A DNA stretch of 64,000 nt from Baffinella frigidus (GCA_026770585.1 MU646423.1:280773-344772); one strand, 5' to 3'; positions 29,560-41,900 are shown, counted from the first letter of the stretch. Numbers and translations: made by a program. Notes: generated by a model from the letters alone, not told the origin.

Positions 29560-30500
29560 TGGTATGGGACAACAGTAGCGAAATTCGGAAACTGCCTGTA
29601 ACTGAAGGTTGCCCCGATGCATCTACGCGGTTACGGGTGAGGGTGATTCATTCGAGAGAAGGGGGATCAACCAGCGAACACCATCACGGATCGAGGTGGC
29701 AGCTCCACGCGAATCTCCACTTGCCGTCTGCTCCATTCCAGATGGGTTGTTTAGCGCCGGCTCAGGTTTTTGGCGTGTAAGTCCTAGTCGTGCAAGGCCC
29801 GCACGGAAGGGAATACATGGTGGCCAAGATGGTTTCAATTCGCAATAAACGCACTTCTGTCACTCTATTTAGGGACGTATCAACCTACCAGAAAACCAGG
29901 AAGAACCGTTGAGTCTCATCCCACACGATAACGTTAAAGGGGCCTATTTCAAAACAAGATGTAGCCTTTGTGCAGAGACTTTCGTTGGATTGGTCACGTA
30001 AGTAGGCGAGATTAGTCCAGACGCGATGTTGGAAACCCCTACCTTGGTACAGGCCACTCTTGCATTCTCGATTGGGTAGCCAAGCTCTTCTCCTGCATTG
30101 AATCTGAGCGTTCGGAGGTCATGCTGTCTAATCAACAAACGGCACGTCCCCCGCGCATCTGGTCCAAAAATGCTGCCGTGGGAATCGGAGAGACGTTCTG
30201 GCAGTGGGGGTTGCAAGCGGGGACAGTGAGCACCGCCTTAGAAATGGCGTGAGATAGGCCTGCATCGGGGCATGGATACGCCCGTGCTGACACCTCTATC
30301 TCTCTCTGCCTCGCTCTCTGTGACCCCACGGTTGTGCGAGTTCCTGAAGTCGGAAGAAACGCGTGTGGGTTGCACAGTAGAGTGTTGTGAGTTGAACCGT
30401 ACAGTGTTCAAAGTGTTATGAACCGTAGAGTGTTCAGAGAAGAGTAGAGTTTTAGGAGCGTTTGTCTGCGGTGTTGAGACTGTTTGTCTGACAAAAGACT
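29560..30500. other. Stretch without a recognised gene
   Basis: Unique sequence. Open frames at 29609-29848 (plus) and 29944-30216 (minus) have balanced composition but no motif I can name. The 3' exons of ALKBH4, whose last clear exon ends at 31022, may lie here. Confidence 0.35.
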
Positions 30501-30519
30501 CGGCTCACGGGGGGGTGGA

Positions 30520-30952
30520 AAGAGAGAGAGAGAGATAGAGAGGGATGGAGAGAGAGAGAGAGAGAGAGGGAGCGAGAGGACGGGGCACGCACTGGCGGAA
30601 CGTCGCGAGAGGACAGCGTGTGGGTGAGAGAGAGTGTGTTTGTCACCGCCGAGAGTGTTTCCGATGGCGTCCCGGGAGTGCTGAAGAGGGGTGGGGCGAG
30701 ACGGACAGAGCGAGTGTGTGTTTGAGAGAGAGAAAGATAGAGAGGGAGAGAGGGAGAGAGGGGGAGAGTGAAAGAGGGAGAGGTGGAGAGAGAAAAAGAG
30801 AGTGTGTGCGTGAGCGTGAGACAGAAAGGGAGAGAGAGAGCGAGAGAGAAAACGAGAGAGAGAGAGGGAGAGCGAGACAGAGCGAGAGAAAGATAGATGA
30901 AACGAGAGGCAGAGAGCGCGCGCGCGCGCGCGCGCGCGCGAGAGCGAGAAAG

Positions 30953-30992
<40 letters not shown>

Positions 30993-31015
30993 AGAGAGAG
31001 AAAGACAGAGAGGGC
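30520..31015. repeat. GA/CG microsatellite complex
   Basis: (GA)n blocks with a (CG)n run at 30918-30940. Pyrimidine-rich on the ALKBH4 sense strand, directly after the donor at 31022. Confidence 0.95.
30575..30607 (-). pseudogene. Copy of an ALKBH4 exon 3' edge with donor
   Basis: The reverse strand reads GACGTTCCGCCA/GTGCGTGCCC. The exon at 31083-31022 ends GACCTTCCGCCA/GTGTGTGCCC. Same exon end, same donor position, about 430 bp downstream in the next intron. Confidence 0.75.
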
Positions 31016-31021
31016 ACACAC

Positions 31022-34000
31022 TGGCGGAAGGTCATGACGCACGGCGCAAGCAGAGAAGTAGTCACAACCCTGTCTCCCCACACCTGCGCCGCACTCCATC
31101 TCATGTACTCGCCTTACACTTATATATTTGCACAACGTCGTATACACTTGCCTGGTCAACACCCTCTCTCCCCACACATGTGCCGCACTCCATCTTGTAT
31201 ACGCGCCCTACACATTTCAGGGTTTGAGATTCGAAGTCACCCTCTCTCCCCACACCTGCGCACACTGTCTTGGATACCCGCCGTGCATATTGGTAACCCA
31301 CATGATATGAGGGGTCCACGGGGTTGGTATACTCTCGGGGTTGGGGTCAGAAAGCTTCAACTCTCTCCCCACACCTGCGCCGCACTCCATCTTATCCACA
31401 CAGCAGAGAACAAACGGATTTGGGCGAATATCCCATCAGTTGATAACCGTCAGGAACCTGCGGTGGGCCATCCGTGGGGACAGCGGGTTGTTATCCTCAC
31501 CGATTCTGGGAAATCCCTTCATAGCCAACTACGTGCATCCGAAAATCCCTCCATCGCCCGCAAAATCCCTGCGTGGCACGATATGTGCGCATTCGCCTTT
31601 ACACCTGTAACCCACATGATATGCGGGGTCCAGGGGTTCAGGGTGCCCTTAGGGACCTTGCTTCAGGGTGTGGGGTGTGAAGTCAGGTACTTGGCAGAAT
31701 GCGAGGTTTGGAGTGAGAACTCAGCTGTTATTCATTGGAACCGCCTCTGCGTCATAACTGAAAGGAGAAGTCCTGTCTCAGTTGGTGAACAGTTGATGAA
31801 CCATTATCGAATCTTAGGAAACGGGGGGTGGCCGGTTGAGAGGGTAGGGTACTGAGAGAGTAAAAAGGTACTGAGCGAGACAAAAAACAATGCACTGAAC
31901 TAGTGACAGCAAAGAAACTCAAACACAACCGGCACTGCATCAAAAAGAAACGCAACTACACCGGGCACTGCACCGCAGTGTGTCCTTAATTTGGGCACTG
32001 CACCACAGTGTGTCCTTAATTTCAAGTAACCCCTGTACTTGCAGCATTTTCTGAGGGAGGGGATTCATGGCCCAGGCTCCAGGTTTTACGAGAGATGGGG
32101 CCAGGTGCTGAGAGAGAGAGAGAGAGGCCCCAATGGAACTGATGACGGCAACGAAACAAAAAAAAGAGAGATGGAGCCACACCGGGCACAGCACCAAAAA
32201 CAAGAGATGGAGCGAGAGAGAGAGCTGACCCATGAATCGTCGATGTGTGGGTCGAGGGACGCTCCTCGCCCTGCCTCGTACTCTATCACCTGCACCATCG
32301 GGGGGAGAGACACAGTGGGTCAGCATGAAAATCTGTGAATTCAAGGTTCGCATGGTGATTGTCAGAGTAGTCCTCGCCGGGCTGCGACTCGGTACTCCGA
32401 AGTGTCGATTTTTTCTGAGAAGCGTGGCTCTTGTTTTATTTTTTGAAAGGCCGAAAGATGTTTTTTTAAAAAACAGAGTCTCCCGACAATTGACTCAACA
32501 GGACAGCTATTTCCCAGGGATGGACATCAAACTGGGCAGGCTTAGTAGCAGAAACGTCCGTAAGAAGTCAACAGTCTCGGGACTATGCGACCAACGTGTA
32601 TCTCAAATAGGTGAACAAACATTTCTCCCAAACAGCTGCAGAAACATTTCCCTCAAACAGACGTGGATGAAAAGATGTAACACCAAAAGGAGGAAATGCC
32701 GGGGCGGTCGAGACCGGGACTCCGAGAGAAACGCTGGCAAAATAGATCGCGACACATCAAGAGCCACGAGCACCATCTCTCGCGGAACCGAAAGCCTACG
32801 CCATACGACGGGGGGTGTTCCACACCCCAGCTTCGACGGCCTCGAACGGCAGCTCCCCCCCACACGCCGCGCCCAGGAACGAAAGTTGCCGCGCGGAAGA
32901 AAGTTGACATGCATCCCCCGCCACTGCGTCCTCCTCCGCCTCTCGCCCAGAAGGTTCGCTCGCGACTGGATGTGCCTCGTGTGGCTGGGTGTGTCCCCAG
33001 GTATTGATCCTGGCCTCAACCTGCGCTCAGTCGGAATAACGCGCAAATCAGAGAATGCTCCATCGCGCCAGGACGGTACACTCATCACGCCAGGTCACGG
33101 GTCAACATTTTACAACACGGTCTTGAAGTCAAGTTGATTCTGCCTGGGAAACACGCCAAACGTATTGGGAATTGGAGCTCTTTGCCGCCGCATGTTTTTA
33201 AAATAAGAATTTTTACCAGCATGAGCCATCTATTGCGAACGAGTGTGTATGAAAATACCACTTCCACCCTGGCGTGGCCTATGGCGTCCTCCTCCGCCTC
33301 TCGCCCCAAAATCGCTACCGAATGCGTCCCGTCTCGCCAGCTGCTGGTCCTGGCTTCAACCTGCGCTCTTTCGCGTAAGGATGGTACGAAGAGTGGGCCA
33401 CCTGCGAGATCCACGTAAGGACAACTAAGGTACACTCGTTTATAGCTGCAAGGATGCACCGGCATGGAGACATCCGTGTGATACAACACGCTGCGCCTTG
33501 GCAGCCAAACCTTACATAAAAACGGTTTTAATTTAAGAATTCTGGTTCAATGAAAATTACTGCACGAATGCTTTCATGATACTGGTAAAAATCATTCTTT
33601 GTAGTAAATTTCATTGCCAAAACGTTCTAAATTAAAACCCTTTCCCTATGAAATCGCAGTATCCATCCGTGCGCTGCAGTACTGCGATTTGGCAGCCAAA
33701 TCCTCTTCTGCAGCCACCAGTCCCGCAGGCCTAGTCGCCCCTCATCTCTCTAGAGCAAGGCGTGTTGATTCAGGAAGGACTAACAGGACCCAGCTCTGCC
33801 TCAGCTCATCTGGTCTCCTCAACAGAAGGAGACCGGAAGTGGATTCCCCGGGTTTATCATACAACCCCGTCAACGGGTTGGGTGAAAACGATCAGTCAAC
33901 CCGACTCAGGCATCGCTGGAGGACAGGCCAATCCGGGAACACGTCGTTTTATGTTAAGACTCTGGCAACGAAGATTACTACACAAATGCCCGATTGTGTG

Positions 34001-34650
34001 GTAATTTTCGTGCAGATGTTGGAAACTTACCACACAATCGGGAATGTGTGTAGTAATTTTCGTGAAAAGAAAATAGTTGTTCCCGGATGGAGGCGGCGGG
34101 CAACGGACTTTGCGGACGAGCGGACCCGTCCAAGCCGGAAGCTCCGCCCCTGCAGCCTGCATGCGCACCGCGCGTGACTTGAAGTTGACGCGCGGGCCGT
34201 ACTCCTGCTTCCGCCGCCCCGACTGCGACGCGGCCCATTCCGCCCCCCCCCCCCCCGCGGGGGGGGGGCGATGGCGGCGCCATCGTCAACTCCGGCAGCA
34301 CCACCGCCGCTGTCGCCCGCCACGCGCCCATGCCCGCGTTCTCTCGCCCCCCCGGAGCCTGCCCCTTGGGCGCCCGTGCCTCCACCATCCCCCTGCAGCG
34401 CTGCCTCTCCCGGCGCCCCCCCTACACCAGCAGGCCCCTCCTCCGGAGATCTCTCCGGAGTTGGTTCCCCAGGAATAGGCGGGGGCGGAATGGCGGAGGA
34501 TCTTGGTGGAATGGCGGATGATGAGGAGGAGAAGTCGATGGCAGCGACGAGGGCTGCTTCCTCTGATGCTGAAAGCGCGTCCTTCACCTGCTCCGCAAAA
34601 ACACATCCATCACGTGTCAGTCCAGTTTCCCACGGAGCACGCCTCCGCAA
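31022..34650 (-). CDS. ALKBH4: ALKBH4 (2-oxoglutarate/Fe(II) dioxygenase), incomplete model
   Basis: Identified pieces, 5' to 3': 34650 to about 34110 (start MRRRAPWETGLTRDGCVFAE; SEEAALVAAIDFSSSS; then EWAASQSGRRKQEYGPRVNF and GAELPAWTGPLVRK before a GTCCGT donor), 32289-32230 (VIEYEAGRGASLDPHIDDSW) and 31083-31022 (VWGDRVVTTSLLAPCVMTFR). These match ALKBH4 in order: the SQSGRRKQ-YGP-NFK block, then the HxD iron-binding pair in DPHIDDSW, then WGxRxVxxxLLxP. ALKBH4 demethylates a lysine of actin and is reported to act on DNA 6mA. Between AAIDFSSSS and EWAAS lies a 90-codon Pro/Gly-rich stretch whose frame changes in a C14/G10 run at 34243-34268, probably a sequencing error. The exon between 34110 and 32289 and the C-terminal part with the distal His are not found. 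Confidence 0.82.
31155..31400 (-). pseudogene. Three extra copies of an ALKBH4 exon 5' edge with acceptor
   Basis: The plus strand has CTCTCCCCACAC/CTGCGCCGCACTCCATCT at the real exon (31070-31104). Copies lie at 31165-31198 (ACATGTGCCGCACTCCATCT), 31240-31275 (CACACCTGCGCACACTGTCT) and 31364-31395 (CACACCTGCGCCGCACTCCA). On the sense strand each is an acceptor GCGCAG (or GTGCACAT-like) followed by GTGTGGGGAGAGAG, the first bases of the exon. Spacing is 75-125 bp. Confidence 0.85.
32300..34000. other. Probable ALKBH4 intron region with duplicated CTCCTCCGCCTCTCGCCC segments
   Basis: GCGTCCTCCTCCGCCTCTCG occurs at 32926 and 33282. A 301-residue plus-strand frame (32232-33137) crosses it but shows no domain and overlaps the ALKBH4 exon antisense. 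33548-33625 is a hairpin of the GTAGTAAATTTC family. I find no convincing exon here, though one ALKBH4 exon should exist. Confidence 0.45.
33960..34092. mobile_element. Hairpin element, GGGAACAA..TTTTC family
   Basis: ATTACTACACAAATGCCCGA ... TGTGTGTAGTAATTTTCGTG, with terminal GAAAATAGTTGTTCCCGGA. The same terminal motif (TTTTTCTTTCAA / TTGAAAGAAAAATGC..TTCCCGGA) bounds 54488-54618. It lies in the ALKBH4 intron, directly after an exon. Confidence 0.65.
34243..34268. repeat. C14-GCG-G10 homopolymer hairpin
   Basis: A run of Cs followed by Gs that would fold on itself. The ALKBH4 reading frame is broken exactly here, so the run length is probably wrong in the assembly. Confidence 0.85.
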
Positions 34651-34682
34651 GAATCCATCACGTTCATACGATCACGGCCTGC

Positions 34683-34804
34683 AAACCGGGTAGTTGAGCC
34701 TACGGTTGAATACGGTAGGCCGTAGGCCCAAGTATCTCGTAGGAGCCCCCCTAGGCCCCTACGACCTACCGTAGGCAATGCCGTAGGCCTGACTACCCGG
34801 GTTT
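34683..34804. mobile_element. Hairpin element, CCTACGGTA family
   Basis: AAACCGGGTAGTTGAGCCTA ... GCCTGACTACCCGGGTTT, with ACGGTAGGCCGTAGG / CCTACGACCTACCGT inside. See 10637-10803. Confidence 0.8.
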
Positions 34805-34849
34805 CAGTCTGTTACCCCATTGACGTGGGCGTGGGGAGCAGGAGGCGGC

Positions 34850-35040
34850 CCAAGGAGTTTTTCTTATTCGGGTACTGTGCTGCCTCAATGGGCTGAAAAC
34901 CCCTTCTGTTTGGTTGGCATACAGGGTTCTGGTGATTCAAATTAGCGATAAAAAAAACACGTGGGAGTGCTCCACGCTAGAAGGCGTGCTTCTTCGGGTA
35001 CTGGACAGCCTCAATGGGCGGAAAGAAACTTGCGGTTGGT
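34850..35040 (-). repeat. Tandem copies of a GGGTACTG.CAGCCTCAATGGGC exon edge
   Basis: CGGGTACTGTGCTGCCTCAA (34869) and CGGGTACTGGACAGCCTCAA (34996), each followed by TGGGC(T/G)GAAA and a TTGGTTG(G/C)CAT block. On the minus strand the second reads FFPPIEAVQYPKKHAF and stop, possibly the terminal exon of the secreted-protein gene; the first is a decayed copy downstream. Confidence 0.6.
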
Positions 35041-35199
35041 TGCCATGCGGCGTTCTGATGTGAGTACCTGGCTGCGGCAACTCCTTCTCGAACTTGGTGC
35101 CAGAGAGTTTGATAGTGATGTACAGCCGGCCAAGGATCAAGATCCGCAACCGAGAGCACACTGCCCCAACGCTGGAGGCTGCGGTTACGACCCATAGGG

Positions 35200-35658
35200 C
35201 TAGCAGAGAGGCAGAGAGGAGGGCAGTGCCAGAGTGAGGCCGGTGAACCGGCAGGCAGCCTGCACCACCTCCCATTCTCCATCACTCCCAAAGGATCGCG
35301 CCTCCCGGGCAGCTGCGGCCGGCGAGGGCCAATCCACCCCCCCGCAGAGAACGCCGTCGAAGGTGCCAAGTTCCTGTTTGTAGAAACCCACGTCCACGCG
35401 CGCGTGCCCCCCCGGGCCGCTGCGGTCTGACCGCCTGATGGCTGAGTGCCCAGGCGAGAGCGACGCTGGGACGATCACCCGCGAGCACTCCCCGCAAAAG
35501 TTCAGCGTCACCTTCGCCGCCGGCCACGGCGGCGGCCTTTTCCCAAGGTGCAGCTCACACACGAGACACGCACGGGGAGGGGTGCAGGCGCAGGGGGGCT
35601 TTTTCCCAGCCGAGCAGCACGCGGCTGCCAGGAACAGGAGCCACCATCGGATCCTCAT
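35200..35658 (-). CDS. Secreted or membrane-entering Cys-containing protein
   Basis: ATG at 35658, stop at 35200, 152 residues. The N-terminus MRIRWWLLFLAAACCSAGKK is a clear signal peptide. It is followed by a Cys-rich stretch (PPCACTPPRACLVCELHLGK) and then KVTLNFCGECSRVIVPASLS and ARVDVGFYKQELGTFDGVLC. I do not recognise the family. A further segment at about 35130-35060 (RLYITIKLSGTKFEKELPQ before a GTACTC donor) looks like a downstream exon. The true product may therefore splice out the last codons given here. It is divergent from the BTB-WD40 gene, with 330 bp between start codons. Confidence 0.55.
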   Translation of the reverse strand: MRIRWWLLFLAAACCSAGKKPPCACTPPRACLVCELHLGKRPPPWPAAKVTLNFCGECSRVIVPASLSPGHSAIRRSDRSGPGGHARVDVGFYKQELGTFDGVLCGGVDWPSPAAAAREARSFGSDGEWEVVQAACRFTGLTLALPSSLPLC

Positions 35659-35988
35659 GTACGCAGCCTGAACTAGAGAAGGCCGGCGAGGCTTCTGGCC
35701 AGCCGAGCGGCACACGTCCAAAAATGAAAACCACCTCCCGCCGGATTCGGTGGTCTTGGCGAGGCTGGGTACCACAGCTACCGAGTGAAATCTGGTTTTC
35801 CTCAGAGTCCCCCGCCCACGGATTTTGCCTGTCCGGTGAGCCCTTTTTTGGCCCCCGATTTGGTTGGTTGCGCCCCGTCTGAACGTGAACCGGTCTGCAA
35901 ACTCCCTTGGCGCGACCTCAGCGGTATCGCAGCTTTTGCTGGCCCCCCTGCTCTGCTTCGAGCACACCCCCGAAGCCCCGAACCCGCC

Positions 35989-38900
35989 ATGACGCCTTTT
36001 GAGGAAGGAACCGTATCTTCAAATGAAGGAACCGACGACGGGCAAGTAAAAATGGTAAAAGGTGAGGGGTGCGCGTGGTTCTGCCCGGTTGCGCTGACGG
36101 AGATGATGGCGGCTGGAGAGATGGTGGACGTCGTGCTGGTTCCCCTCCCCGAGTACTCGGCGCGTGCATCGAAGTCACTTCGCGTTCACTCTCTGATCAT
36201 GGCGCTTGCCTCCCCGGTTCTGAGGAAGATGATCGCGTGGGAGAGGGAGCGCACAACGCGAAGGGAAGAGCGCGGTGCCGTGGTGCTCGAACTCGACGCG
36301 TCCGCATCGACCCTGCAGTGTTTCGTCGAGTATGTCTACCACGGCAAAGCTCCAAGCGGAGATGCGACCGAACTTCTCTCACTCGGGCGGCTCGCGGACC
36401 AGCTCGACGTCCAGGTGCTGCGCACTGCGGTCCTGGCGCAGGCACGCAACATCCTCTCGGCTGAAACATGCACGCTCTTCCTCAACACCGCGCGCAACGC
36501 GGGCCTGGCGGAGCTGGAGGACATCGCGATGCAGTTCGCTCTGCGCAACCTGCATGCGGTGCAACCCTTTCCAACCCCGCCGCCAACCATCAACCCAACC
36601 CTAAACCCAACCTTAAGCCCTAGACCCCAAACCTTAGAACCTAAACCCTAAACCCTGAACCCTAGACCTTAAACCCTGCGCCTCCTCCTCCGGCTCGCCC
36701 GCCCGAAACCCGTACCAGAACCGCCGGGAAACGAACGTCCGCAAATCGCCACGCCCCACCTGCCCGCCCCTGAAACCTCCGCCGCATGGGCCCCGAACGG
36801 TCTGGAGTGTGTGCGCGTGGCGCCATGCCTGCGCGGAGCGCGCCTTCTTGACCGTGCAGCCACGCGAGACGCGTGTCCGGTGCAACCGACAACATTCCCC
36901 AGGTGCAACACCGTGACGCGTGTCCCTCGCACGGCGACAGGTGGCGGCCTCCCCGGCGTTCGTGACGTTGCACGAGGACGTCGTCGAGGACCTCTTCGCT
37001 GACGACCGCCTCGAGGCCGAAACCGAGGTCCCATCTCCCCTAGCGTGAAACCGTCGTGTTTGTCAACTTATTGAATCACGCTTTCCCCCCTCCCCCCCAA
37101 GCCGTTGTATTTGTCGAGTTATTAAATGTCGCTTTTCCCCCCAGGAGCCTGCGTACGAGGCGCTCCTCGCGTGGATGTCCTACATCCATCCGGCCCCCCT
37201 CCAGCGATGCTGCGAGGCGCGTGGGGGGTGCGACACCCTCATGCGCGAAAATTCGCATCAAGAACCCCCAGCAGAGAGCGCGCATCCTGGCGGGGGGGCG
37301 CATGGAGGNNNNNNNNNNNNNNNNNNNNNNNNNNNNNNNNNNNNNNNNNNNNNNNNNNNNNNNNNNNNNNNNNNNNNNNNNNNNNNNNNNNNNNNNNNNN
37401 NNNNNNNNNNNNNNNNNNNNNNNNNNNNNNNNNNNNNNNNNNNNNNNNNNNNNNNNNNNNNNNNNNNNNNNNNNNNNNNNNNNNNNNNNNNNNNNNNNNN
37501 NNNNNNNNNNNNNNNNNNNNNNNNNNNNNNNNNNNNNNNNNNNNNNNNNNNNNNNNNNNNNNNNNNNNNNNNNNNNNNNNNNNNNNNNNNNNNNNNNNNN
37601 NNNNNNNNNNNNNNNNNNNNNNNNNNNNNNNNNNNNNNNNNNNNNNNNNNNNNNNNNNNNNNNNNNNNNNNNNNNNNNNNNNNNNNNNNNNNNNNNNNNN
37701 NNNNNNNNNNNNNNNNNNNNNNNNNNNNNNNNNNNNNNNNNNNNNNNNNNNNNNNNNNNNNNNNNNNNNNNNNNNNNNNNNNNNNNNNNNNNNNNNNNNN
37801 NNNNNNNNNNNNNNNNNNNNNNNNNNNNNNNNNNNNNNNNNNNNNNNNNNNNNNNNNNNNNNNNNNNNNNNNNNNNNNNNNNNNNNNNNNNNNNNNNNNN
37901 NNNNNNNNNNNNNNNNNNNNNNNNNNNNNNNNNNNNNNNNNNNNNNNNNNNNNNNNNNNNNNNNNNNNNNNNNNNNNNNNNNNNNNNNNNNNNNNNNNNN
38001 NNNNNNNNNNNNNNNNNNNNNNNNNNNNNNNNNNNNNNNNNNNNNNNNNNNNNNNNNNNNNNNNNNNNNNNNNNNNNNNNNNNNNNNNNNNNNNNNNNNN
38101 NNNNNNNNNNNNNNNNNNNNNNNNNNNNNNNNNNNNNNNNNNNNNNNNNNNNNNNNNNNNNNNNNNNNNNNNNNNNNNNNNNNNNNNNNNNNNNNNNNNN
38201 NNNNNNNNNNNNNNNNNNNNNNNNNNNNNNNNNNNNNNNNNCCCCAACCCCCAACCCCGAAACCCGAAACCCGAAACCCGAACACCGAACACCGAACACC
38301 GAACACCGAACCCCAAACCCCAAACCTCACAGGTCTCTCGCGCTCCCAGCGAACGTCGGGGCGACGCTCGGGGCGGTGTACACGCTCAAGGCCGTGGGCA
38401 GCGTGCTGCTGAGCGGCGGGCAGTGCCGGGAGGGCTGCCCGATGCATCTGTGGGATCTGGTCACGTGGCAGCATATCCGCACGCTCCCGGGGCATAACGA
38501 CGCGGTGCCCGAGCCCCCCTCAACCCTCAACCCTTAAACCTCTGCCCTCAAACCTCTACAATCAAACCTCAATCTCCACCCCTCAACCCTCAGCCCTCAA
38601 CCCTAAACCCAACTCTAAACCCTCAAACTCATTCTCCAACCCTCAACCCTCAACCCTCAAACCTCAAACCTCAAACCTCAAATCTGAATCTCCAACCCTC
38701 AAACCTCAACCCTCAAGTTTTCATTTCAACCCAGCGCCGCGTACTCGAACCGCGTCCTCTCCTCTCTCACTCATCCCCACCTGTCCCCGCTCCGCCAGCT
38801 AAACCCTAAACCCTAAACCCTAAACCCTAAACCCTAAACCCTAAACCCTATACCCTATACCCTATACCTAATACCTCAGACTTGATACTCTATACCCTTT

Positions 38901-41900
38901 ACCCTTTACCCTACACCCTATACCCTACAACCTATACCCTACAACCTACACCCTAAACCCTAAACCCTAAACCCTAAACCCCACACCAGGTTATGGACTT
39001 GACGGTCTCGCCATCGGGGGGGGTGTTCTCGTGCTCATGGGATGGCTCGATTCGCGAGTGGGATCGCTCGACGTGGGCCTCGCGCCTCCGCTTCTCTTCC
39101 GCCGTGTCTCCCCTGGTAAGCCACACGGTGGGCTACGAGGGTTTGGTTGACCCAAGATTCTGGCGGGTAACGTGACCAAATTTGCACCAGAAAAGTCTCA
39201 ACGTTAATTTCTTCAAGGCGAGTTGACTTTTGATTAAAGGTCCGTAGTCTACCGTGTGGGGTGGGCGCCCTACCTCATTCCGGCGTTCTGTGGGGTGCTG
39301 CCGTATGCAATGCAGTAGGTTGATACGGAAAGCCAGAATTATGTTGACACCGGAATGAGGATGGCCACACTTAGGTTGGATTTGCGTGTGGGGCCGGTCG
39401 GTGTGCCCCCCCCCGCCTCCGCGTCTTGTCTGCTGCGTCGCCCCTGGTACACACTCACTCACTTACTAACTCACTTACTGACTCACTTACTGACTCACTT
39501 GACCCACTTACTGACTCACTAACTGCCTGACTGGCTGGCTGGCTGGCACACTGGCACACTGACTGACTCACTCACTCACGCACTCAACCTCCTGCCACGC
39601 GAGACGAATCGATGCTATTCCTGGTGAAACGTCTGTCTTGAGTAGTTGCCCTCCTGCACCAGTCCTCGCTGGAACCACGTCTGCATCGCGCCTTCCATCT
39701 TCCTTATAGGAGCCTCGCCGAACGAGCACCCGCAACCCTCAACCCCTCGCACCCAACCCCCAAACCCCAAACCAGGCGAGCGCATGCCCAGTGATGATGG
39801 TCGGGTGCTGCCGCGGCGACCTGGTGGTGTCGGACATGGACGGGTTGCGCATCCTGCGGGAAGGCGAGGATGTGCTTCCGTCGTGGCGCGAGCTTCGTGT
39901 GGGGGTGCGTTATTCCCCGTTCCACTCAGTCCCCCGGCCCTCTCCTGGTTGCGCATCCTGCGGGAAGGCGAGGATGTGCTTCCTTCGTGGCATGAGCTTC
40001 GCGTGGGGGTTCGCCCCCCACTCTAGTCCACTCTACCACGCGGGACTGAGCAGAGGTCTTCCGTTTGACTCCCTAAGACGACCAGGGTGCCAACCACTCC
40101 TCTAGACTGGGGTGGAGTACCCACTGGAGTCCCAGCAACCATCGTGCCTGCCTTTTCGTTTGCAGACGACTGGCACTGACGCAGCAATGTTTCCCTGCCA
40201 GCCTACTGAGACATTAACCCGCCTGTCCCCCCGTACTTGGCGGGAGACCTAGTCAAAAACGGGGCGCTAACCCCTCCTCTCGTGACCAGAACGGGTGCGC
40301 AGCGAGCCTGCACGACGCCGGCCCTGGCAAGGTGTGTGCCCGCCTCCCTCCACTGCCGAGCGAAGCTCAAGCCGAAATGGTTGGTGATGATCCAGACGAG
40401 TTGGTCGGGCGGGAGAGCCACGCGTTTGTTGGTGGGTTGGCGCGTGGCATCCTCGCACCCAAACACTGAACCCACAACCAGGTGCGGGCGCTAGCGGTGG
40501 GGTCGGGGCCGGCGCCAGGCAAGTTCGGGTCAGAGCGAGCGTTCCGCGCGCAGGGCCGCCTCTTCACTGGCCACACCAACGGCGAGATCAGGCGCGTGCC
40601 ACACACGCCCTTTTTTTTTAGCGTGCTTCCAGTGCCAAGTTTCCGCAGTCTGTCGGGAGTTGGAGCCGATTGTCCAAACATGTACCAGAAATACCCTGGA
40701 TCCCCCCAGGGTCCTGCGCGGTGGGTCGCGCGTGTTGAGGTACGTGGGCGAGATACAAACCTTAACAACCCCCAAGTTTAGAACCGCGGCAGTGGCTCGA
40801 TCGCCTCGGCAGTGAATCGCCGATGATGCTTTCACTCGGTCTAGCGGCCGAGATGGCCTCCTTGAGCACCCTCATGGTCCATTCGATCCTGACATGCCTC
40901 CCCCCCTAACACTCGGTCGACCGCAGGGTATGGAACACGGTGACGTGGGAGTATGTCGGATCGCTCTGGGGACACCAGGTAATCCCGAAAACCTTATCTG
41001 TCAAGCCCTACATTGTTTCCCATCATAAATTCCAAGCCCTGCATTTTTCCCCATCATAAACCCAGCGGGTCGCTCTGGGGACACCAGATAATCCCGAAAC
41101 CTTCCCTTCCAAGCTCTCCATTGTTTTCCATCATAAATTGTGTCCCTCCTCGCGTCCAGATAAGTCCTCCTCTAACGTAAGATTTTTGCATGATCAAGTC
41201 CCGAGTATCTTCTGCATTACTGACGATACAGGTCCTAGGTAGGTTCGTGAGCCTTGAGTTGAGCGATACAAACGTCAGCGCACGCCTGAGTATACCGCGA
41301 GCAAGGGCCAGGCTCTACGCGCGCTCGGGTGCACTTCCGCCCCCCCCACGAGAATGCTAAAGAGGCCTATCTAACCCCCTTATCTTACGGTAACGTAAGC
41401 TTTTTGTATGACAGGACGCCGTGTCAGCGCTGACGACCTGGGGACACTGGCTCGTAAGCGGGTCAGTGGACGGGACAGTCAAAGTCTGGGACCCGTCGAC
41501 GCTCGGCGACGGGGGGTTGGAGGGGGTGCCGGAGGTGGACGCGGTGTGGCAGGTAGCAAGTCGTGCTCCCCGTGTTGTGGGAGGTAGTGGCATGCGTTGG
41601 CACGCGTCACACGCTCCCGCTTTCTCGCGTTTCTCTCCTCCCCGAGTTCACGTGTGTTCTCGTTGACTCAGCAGCGAGCGTTTGCCGTCGCGCTTCACAT
41701 CACGCCTTTCGCGAGGCACGTCTCTAGGGTTCACGTTTCATGATTATAATCATCGGCGGAGCAAGGCGCTCCCACAGGCCTGACGTCACCACCACGGTGG
41801 TGGCCTGACCCTGACGCACCCCCCCCTCTGTTTCTGGCTGATGCACGTCCCCCTCACCCCCCATTCTAATTTCAGGGTGCGTCTTCCCCAAGCCAGTCAG

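Noticed and set aside
32232-33137. A 301-residue plus-strand protein
   Set aside because: It is antisense to a clear ALKBH4 exon at its start, has no recognisable domain and a basic, uneven composition.
37056-38537. Frames of 350-490 residues around 37-38.5 kb
   Set aside because: They run through 933 N; only the flanking BTB-WD40 exons are supported.
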